The notes beneath the pieces are model-generated. The model saw only the letters and a program-made list of their open reading frames with translations, was not told where the DNA came from and did no database searches. The position numbers were made by a program, and so were the translations under genes. 10,054 nt of DNA from an uncultured Eubacteriales bacterium. GTDB taxonomy: Bacteria; Bacillota; Clostridia; Oscillospirales; CAG-272. This document shows positions 6,037-10,054 of the stretch, piece after piece. Position 1 is the first letter of the stretch, and each line of letters opens with the position of its first letter. The stretch lies in assembly GCA_934474225.1 (NCBI GenBank), contig CAKSLU010000045.1:1-10054 (forward strand), given 5' to 3'.

Positions 6037-7914
6037 GTGAACTACAGAATTGAGGTCACAGCGCGCCCCGATGCGGTGCTGGAGGGAGACAGCGCGGTGA
6101 TTGACCGCTTCATTGCTGCGGCGCAGACGGCGCTTGCCGGCGGCTTTTCCGTCCTTTCCAAATCGCTCACGCATGTCGCCGCCGAGGTCGGGACGGATGC
6201 GGACGCAGAGACGCTGCGCACCGGGCTTGCAGCACTCCCGGCAGCCGACGGACTGCGCATCGCGGTGCAGCCGCTTGACGCAGTGCAGGCGGGCGTGCTT
6301 GCGCGCATCGACGCGCTGGTCGGCTCGCCCGCGTACAAGCAGCTCATGCACGAGCTGTACAGCGTGGCGCCGTTGGTAAAGCGCCATGCGACCTACGATG
6401 TCTTCACCAACCGCTGCTATCTGTTCTCCATCGGCGCGGGGCGCGGGCTTTCGACGGCGCTTGAACTGTTTGCCGAGCTGCTCTGCGAGACCGGACTGTT
6501 CCGCTTCGGCGAGGGCAAGCGCGTCCGCGAGGCGCGGCTGCCCGAGGAGGAAGTGCGTGGGGACGAGCTATGCGCGCTTGTGACCGAGGGCTTCGGCTGT
6601 GGGCACATCATCTGCGTCGACATCAGCGCGTGGCTGGAACGCCTGCGGGACGGTGCGTTCAAGCGCTTTCTTGCGCGCATCGAGGACTACGCCACCGACA
6701 ACATTGTCGTGTTCCGCGTGCCGCTCCTCGAGGACGACGCACTGGAAAATGTCCGCCGCTCGCTCGGCGATATCCTGACGGTGCAGACCGTCGTTTTTGA
6801 GCCGCTTTCGCCCGCCGATTTGCGCGAATGTGCCCGCCGTTCGCTTGCCGCTGTGGGCTATGCCATGACCGACGATGCATGGAGCGTGTTTGACGCGCTG
6901 GTCGGCTGTGAGCGCGCGGACGGCGCGTTCTACGGCATCAACACCGTCAACAAAATCGTGCGGGAAATGATTTACGCAAAGCAGGTCTGCGACGCGGCGG
7001 ACGGCACGGACGACTGCGTCATCAAGCCGTCGGAAATCGCGGCGCTCAGCGCTGCCGCCGGCTACGATACGCGCAGCGGCGAAGCCATTCTCGCAGAGCT
7101 TGTCGGCATGGAGCGCGTGCGCGCCCGCATTGAAGAAATTCTTGCGCAGGTCGAATACGCCCGCGCACACGGCATGGAACAGCCGACGCTGCACATGCGC
7201 TTTGTCGGCAATCCGGGCACGGGCAAGACCACCGTCGCCCGGGCGCTTGGCAAGCTGTTTGCTGAGCGCGGCGTGCTGCGGAAGGGCGCATTCTTTGAGT
7301 GCGCCGCGCGCGAACTGTGCGGCAAGTATGTCGGGCAGACCGCGCCGCGCACGGCGGAAATCTGCCGTGAGGCATACGGCTCGGTGCTGTTTATCGACGA
7401 GGCGTATGCGCTGTACAAGGGTGAGCGCGACGGAGATGCCTTCGGCAAGGAGGCGCTGGATACGCTGACCGCCGAGATGGAGAATCACCGCGGCGATTTT
7501 GTGGTGATTATGGCGGGCTATCCGGATGAGATGCAGACACTGCTCGAGGCCAATCCGGGGCTTGAGAGCCGCATGCCGTATGTGGTGGAGTTCCCGAACT
7601 ACGACCGCGCGGCGCTCTGCGCGATTTTCATGCGTTTTTGCGAAAAGACGGCGGTCACCGAAGACCTTGCCGCGGCGGTGCATGCGTATTTCGACGCGCT
7701 GCCGGACGCGGTGCTTGCCGCCGAGAACTTCAGCAACGCGCGCTTTGTGCGCAACCTGTTTGAGCGCACCTGCGGCAAGGCAACGATGCGCGCGCGGCTT
7801 GCGGGCGCGGAGACGGTCGTGCTGTCCAAAGAGGATTTTCGCGCGGCGGGCAGCGACCGCGAGTTTGCCGCATTGATGGAGAAAAAGCCGAAGCGGATGG
7901 GCTTCGGCATCTGA
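6037..7914 (+). CDS. Tandem AAA+ ATPase of the CbbX/SpoVK type
   Basis: The 625-residue protein starts at GTG, placed by AAGGAGG (6026-6032) overlapping the MATE stop codon. The C-terminal module (about 366-600) is an intact CbbX/CfxQ/SpoVK-type AAA+ domain: Walker A GNPGTGKT at 391-398 with K397, Walker B VLFIDEA at 450-456 with D454 and E455, and an arginine-finger candidate R512 in ESRMPY. The preceding module (about 106-330) looks like a decayed AAA domain: GAGRGLST (133-140) sits where a Walker A would be but has Leu for Lys, HIICVDIS (190-197) resembles a Walker B, and a lid-like helical part follows. The first 100 residues match nothing I recognise. The CbbX family uses ATP hydrolysis to remodel protein partners. 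No RuBisCO, sporulation or type VII secretion gene is nearby, and the target is unknown. The sigma factor gene follows after 11 bp. Confidence 0.9.
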   Translation: MNYRIEVTARPDAVLEGDSAVIDRFIAAAQTALAGGFSVLSKSLTHVAAEVGTDADAETLRTGLAALPAADGLRIAVQPLDAVQAGVLARIDALVGSPAYKQLMHELYSVAPLVKRHATYDVFTNRCYLFSIGAGRGLSTALELFAELLCETGLFRFGEGKRVREARLPEEEVRGDELCALVTEGFGCGHIICVDISAWLERLRDGAFKRFLARIEDYATDNIVVFRVPLLEDDALENVRRSLGDILTVQTVVFEPLSPADLRECARRSLAAVGYAMTDDAWSVFDALVGCERADGAFYGINTVNKIVREMIYAKQVCDAADGTDDCVIKPSEIAALSAAAGYDTRSGEAILAELVGMERVRARIEEILAQVEYARAHGMEQPTLHMRFVGNPGTGKTTVARALGKLFAERGVLRKGAFFECAARELCGKYVGQTAPRTAEICREAYGSVLFIDEAYALYKGERDGDAFGKEALDTLTAEMENHRGDFVVIMAGYPDEMQTLLEANPGLESRMPYVVEFPNYDRAALCAIFMRFCEKTAVTEDLAAAVHAYFDALPDAVLAAENFSNARFVRNLFERTCGKATMRARLAGAETVVLSKEDFRAAGSDREFAALMEKKPKRMGFGI

Positions 7915-7925
7915 CGGAGAAAACA

Positions 7926-8744
7926 ATGATTGCATGCACGCAAGAGGAATTTGATTTGATCGTGCGGGAGCTGACGGCGGAGAAACCGGCGCGGTACGAC
8001 GCGCTGTGCGCCTTTGCCGAGCGTCTGCTCTTACGCAAGCTGGAGCGCAAGGTGGCAACGACGCCCGCACTTGCGCGCTGCTGCACCGCCGAGGATTTGC
8101 TCTCGGAGGTGTACATACGCCTGATCAAATGCACGATTCCGAATTTTCTGTATCGCGGCGATACGCTCAACAACGACCCCGAGGGCTTTGCCCGCTGGGT
8201 CTACACCGTCGCGGGCAACATCTGCCGCGACAAATGCCGCTCGTCGGCGGCACGGCAGACCGTCGCGCTCGACGCCGACCCGGATGACGAGGACGCGCCG
8301 TATTTGCAGATTGCCGACCCGGATGCCGAGCTGCCGTTTGAGCCGGACGAGAGCACGGACATGCTCCGCGCCGCGTTTGAGCGGGTGCTCGACATGGATG
8401 TGCAGGTCTATAAAATCATCACCTGGGTGGCGCAGGCGGTGCTGATTCTGTCGGCGGATGTGACGAAGATTCAGTCCAACGAACTGCTGATTTCCGCCTA
8501 CGCGCAGATGACGCTCGCCGAGATGTGGGCGTCGGTCACAGCGGCGTCGGCGCGCATTCCGTGGCTGAAAATCAGCGCGGATGCCGACACGCGGCTGCGA
8601 AAAATGCTGGCGACGCCGTTTAGTAAAGATGTCCGGTACGGCGATATGGTCTATGCCGACTTTTTTATGAAGAAGGGCGCCAAGGCGTCCATCAGCGATT
8701 GGGTGAACCGTATCAATTCAGGACTGAAGGAGAAATTGCGATGA
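7926..8744 (+). CDS. Sigma-70 family RNA polymerase sigma factor with atypical C-terminal half
   Basis: The protein has 272 residues, longer than usual ECF sigma factors (roughly 160-200). Residues 25-105 match sigma region 2: AEDLLSEVYIRLIK (55-68) as the core-binding and -10-recognition helices, then PEGFARWVYTVAGNICRDKCR (85-105) as regions 2.3-2.4. A strongly acidic linker follows (about 116-144). A canonical ECF region 4 is not recognisable. Instead there is a helical stretch at 150-230, then a tail ending ISDWVNRINSGLKEKLR (256-272), which could be an unusual DNA-binding helix-turn-helix. The start has GGAG at 7916-7919. Its stop overlaps the start of the zinc-motif protein (ATGA), which supports a sigma/anti-sigma pair. 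What it transcribes is unknown. The region 2 match is fairly clear; calling it an active sigma factor is inferred. Confidence 0.78.
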   Translation: MIACTQEEFDLIVRELTAEKPARYDALCAFAERLLLRKLERKVATTPALARCCTAEDLLSEVYIRLIKCTIPNFLYRGDTLNNDPEGFARWVYTVAGNICRDKCRSSAARQTVALDADPDDEDAPYLQIADPDAELPFEPDESTDMLRAAFERVLDMDVQVYKIITWVAQAVLILSADVTKIQSNELLISAYAQMTLAEMWASVTAASARIPWLKISADADTRLRKMLATPFSKDVRYGDMVYADFFMKKGAKASISDWVNRINSGLKEKLR

Positions 8745-9001
8745 ACAACCATCCGAATCTGAATGACTTGATTGAATTTGTGTCCATGGATACGCTGAAT
8801 GCCGAGACGGTGGCACTCTCCGCCGCAGTCAACGCGCATCTTGCCGATTGCAGTGCCTGCCGCGCCCGCGTGCGCGATTTGCAGACCGTGTATGACGCGC
8901 TCTGCCGCGAGATGGGCGCATCGGCGGCCGCAGCGGCGCTTGCGCGCACGGCGGACAGCAAACGGACGCACAGACTGCAAACGGAGAGCGAAAGCAAATG
9001 A
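8741..9001 (+). CDS. Small soluble zinc-finger protein, putative anti-sigma factor
   Basis: The protein has 86 residues. The ATG at 8741 overlaps the sigma factor's TGA, with AAGGAG at 8727-8732. An in-frame start at 8699 would lie inside the sigma gene and lacks a comparable ribosome binding site. The central NAHLADCSAC (31-40) gives H33-x3-C37-x2-C40, the signature of zinc-binding anti-sigma (ZAS/zf-HC2) domains, which hold their sigma factor inactive through the same helices. An N-terminal His (H4) could be a fourth ligand. There is no membrane helix, so the protein should be cytoplasmic like RsrA rather than membrane-anchored. The last 25 residues are polar and probably disordered. Translational coupling to the sigma gene supports the role. 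Binding itself is inferred. Confidence 0.75.
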   Translation: MNNHPNLNDLIEFVSMDTLNAETVALSAAVNAHLADCSACRARVRDLQTVYDALCREMGASAAAAALARTADSKRTHRLQTESESK

Positions 9002-9753
9002 AACCCTGGCTGGTTTTTTTCGATATTGACGGCACGCTGCTCTTTCCGGGCGGCATCTCGCCGCAGAACACGGCGGCGATCGCGCGCCTGCGCGCCGATG
9101 GGCACAAGGTGTTCATCAACACGGGGCGCAGTCGCGCCATGATGCTGCACGCGCTGCCGCCGGGGCTGCATATGGACGGCTATATCTGCGGCTCGGCCTA
9201 TGTGGAGTACGGCGGTCGCATCCTGCACAATTCGCTCGTCGATGACGAGACGGTGCGCGCCGTCTGCCGCTATGCCGCGTCGCACAATGCGCGGCTCTGC
9301 CTCGAGGGCGTGGATAAACTCTATACCATCGGCGACGTCGGCATGATCGAGACGGTGGATATGACCCGTTCGCTTGAGAAGTATCTTGCCGAACCTGCAA
9401 AGCTGAAGGTGACGAAAATCACCTTCTTTGACCCGCTGCCCGCCGATTTTGACGCACGTTTCCCCGCGCTGCGGCGCATTGAATTTGCCACCTACGCGGA
9501 GGGCATTCAAAAGGGGTATTCCAAGGCGACCGGCATGGCGCTGCTCTGTGAAAAACTCGGCATCCCGCGTGAGCGCACCGCTGCTTTCGGCGACAGCGAG
9601 AACGACATCGAGATGCTGGACTACGCCGCAAAGAGCGTTATCATGCACCACGCGCCCGCGTCACTCGACGCGCATGCGTCACTGCGCACCGATGGGGACG
9701 AGGACGGCGTGGCAGAGGGCATTGAAAAACTGTTTTACGGAGAAAAGCCATGA
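8998..9753 (+). CDS. Cof-type HAD-superfamily (IIB) phosphatase
   Basis: The 251-residue protein carries all four HAD motifs. Motif I is FFDIDGTLL, with nucleophile D9 and acid/base D11. Motif II is NTGRS (41-45). Motif III is K176 in GYSKATG. Motif IV is GDSENDIEM, with D199 and D203 as Mg ligands. The large insert between motifs II and III is the type IIB cap. Such enzymes dephosphorylate sugar phosphates, flavin or pyridoxal phosphate and similar small molecules in the cytosol, and the substrate is not predictable here. The ATG at 8998 overlaps the upstream TGA, with GGAG at 8983-8986, so it is coupled to the putative anti-sigma gene. A purely metabolic gene carried along in the operon is as likely as a signalling role. 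Confidence 0.92.
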   Translation: MKPWLVFFDIDGTLLFPGGISPQNTAAIARLRADGHKVFINTGRSRAMMLHALPPGLHMDGYICGSAYVEYGGRILHNSLVDDETVRAVCRYAASHNARLCLEGVDKLYTIGDVGMIETVDMTRSLEKYLAEPAKLKVTKITFFDPLPADFDARFPALRRIEFATYAEGIQKGYSKATGMALLCEKLGIPRERTAAFGDSENDIEMLDYAAKSVIMHHAPASLDAHASLRTDGDEDGVAEGIEKLFYGEKP

Positions 9754-10054
9754 CAAGCACCGAAATTGCGGAAAAACTGAGCTGCATTCCCGAAAAGGAC
9801 ATCGAGCTGCTGACCGGCATGATGCTGGCGGCAAAGAGCGGTGACGACCGCCGCCTGCTCATCGACATGCTCGACCGCGTCAACGAATATGCCTATCTGA
9901 CCGAGAACGGCATCCCACTCGGTAACATCGCCTACCGTGACTTCGTCATGGGCAACTGCCCTATCGACGCGCCGTCTCCCGAGACGGTGGAGCAGTTCCG
10001 CAAAACGCTGGATGCCGCCGAGGCAGGCGACGCCGAGGCGCAGTACACCGCCGC
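9750..10054 (+). CDS. N-terminal part of a probable Sel1-repeat protein (runs off the window)
   Basis: This open frame of 101 codons starts at an ATG overlapping the HAD gene's TGA (ATGA at 9750-9753), with GGAG at 9739-9742, and has no stop before the window end. The first 80 or so residues are a mixed alpha-helical, charged segment I do not recognise (MTSTEIAEKL at the start; a NEYAYLTENGIPLGNIAY stretch in the middle). The last visible residues, LDAAEAGDAEAQYTA, match the start of a Sel1-like repeat, a TPR-like helical unit used for protein-protein contacts. With only one partial repeat visible, the Sel1 call is tentative. The coupling to the upstream genes extends the operon beyond the window. 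Confidence 0.7.
   Translation, partial: MTSTEIAEKLSCIPEKDIELLTGMMLAAKSGDDRRLLIDMLDRVNEYAYLTENGIPLGNIAYRDFVMGNCPIDAPSPETVEQFRKTLDAAEAGDAEAQYTA

Noticed and set aside
4468..6387. Minus-strand open frame of 639 codons opposite the MATE gene
   Set aside because: It has the same antisense composition effect. The plus-strand MATE protein is unmistakable and no domain is visible in the reverse frame.

Overview
The window looks like chromosomal DNA from a GC-rich member of the Clostridia, most likely a gut Oscillospiraceae/Ruminococcaceae-type organism. This is an inference from strong AGGAGG ribosome binding sites, consensus sigma-A promoters with 17-bp spacers, heavy G/C third-position use, and the mix of families present (DUF5662, PfkB sugar kinase, MATE, SpoVK/CbbX-type AAA, Cof-type HAD). 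No phage, transposase or CRISPR genes were seen.

Left end (1-618). A minus-strand gene is cut by the window edge (1-47). Next come about 230 bases with no credible gene, built almost entirely from inverted repeats: five short hairpins with different stems separated by a conserved ATATCGC heptamer (83-196), then a branched palindromic element (203-309). A perfect 27-bp inverted repeat (313-369) follows. It contains a bidirectional terminator and runs into the 3' end of a minus-strand tRNA-Asn(GUU) gene (359-434, CCA encoded). The tRNA has a perfect consensus promoter (462-490).

Middle (559-4574). A rightward promoter drives a lone Sfp-type 4'-phosphopantetheinyl transferase. A second promoter (1316-1344) starts a series of closely spaced rightward genes: a SulP-family anion permease with a STAS domain, a DUF5662 protein, and a PfkB-family kinase resembling 2-keto-3-deoxygluconate kinase. 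A hairpin with a nearby competing copy of one arm separates this set from the next gene.

Right part (4630-10054). A MATE efflux transporter is followed 9 bp later by a gene set that appears translationally coupled: a tandem AAA+ ATPase (degenerate first module, intact CbbX/SpoVK-type second module), an unusual sigma-70-family factor, a small soluble protein with a zinc-binding anti-sigma motif, a Cof-type HAD phosphatase, and the start of a protein that appears to enter Sel1-like repeats. The last four junctions are an 11-bp gap and three ATGA start/stop overlaps. The sigma factor, zinc anti-sigma, AAA ATPase, phosphatase and Sel1-type protein together are the most system-like content here. 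I infer a regulated stress or remodelling module, but the sequence does not show its target.
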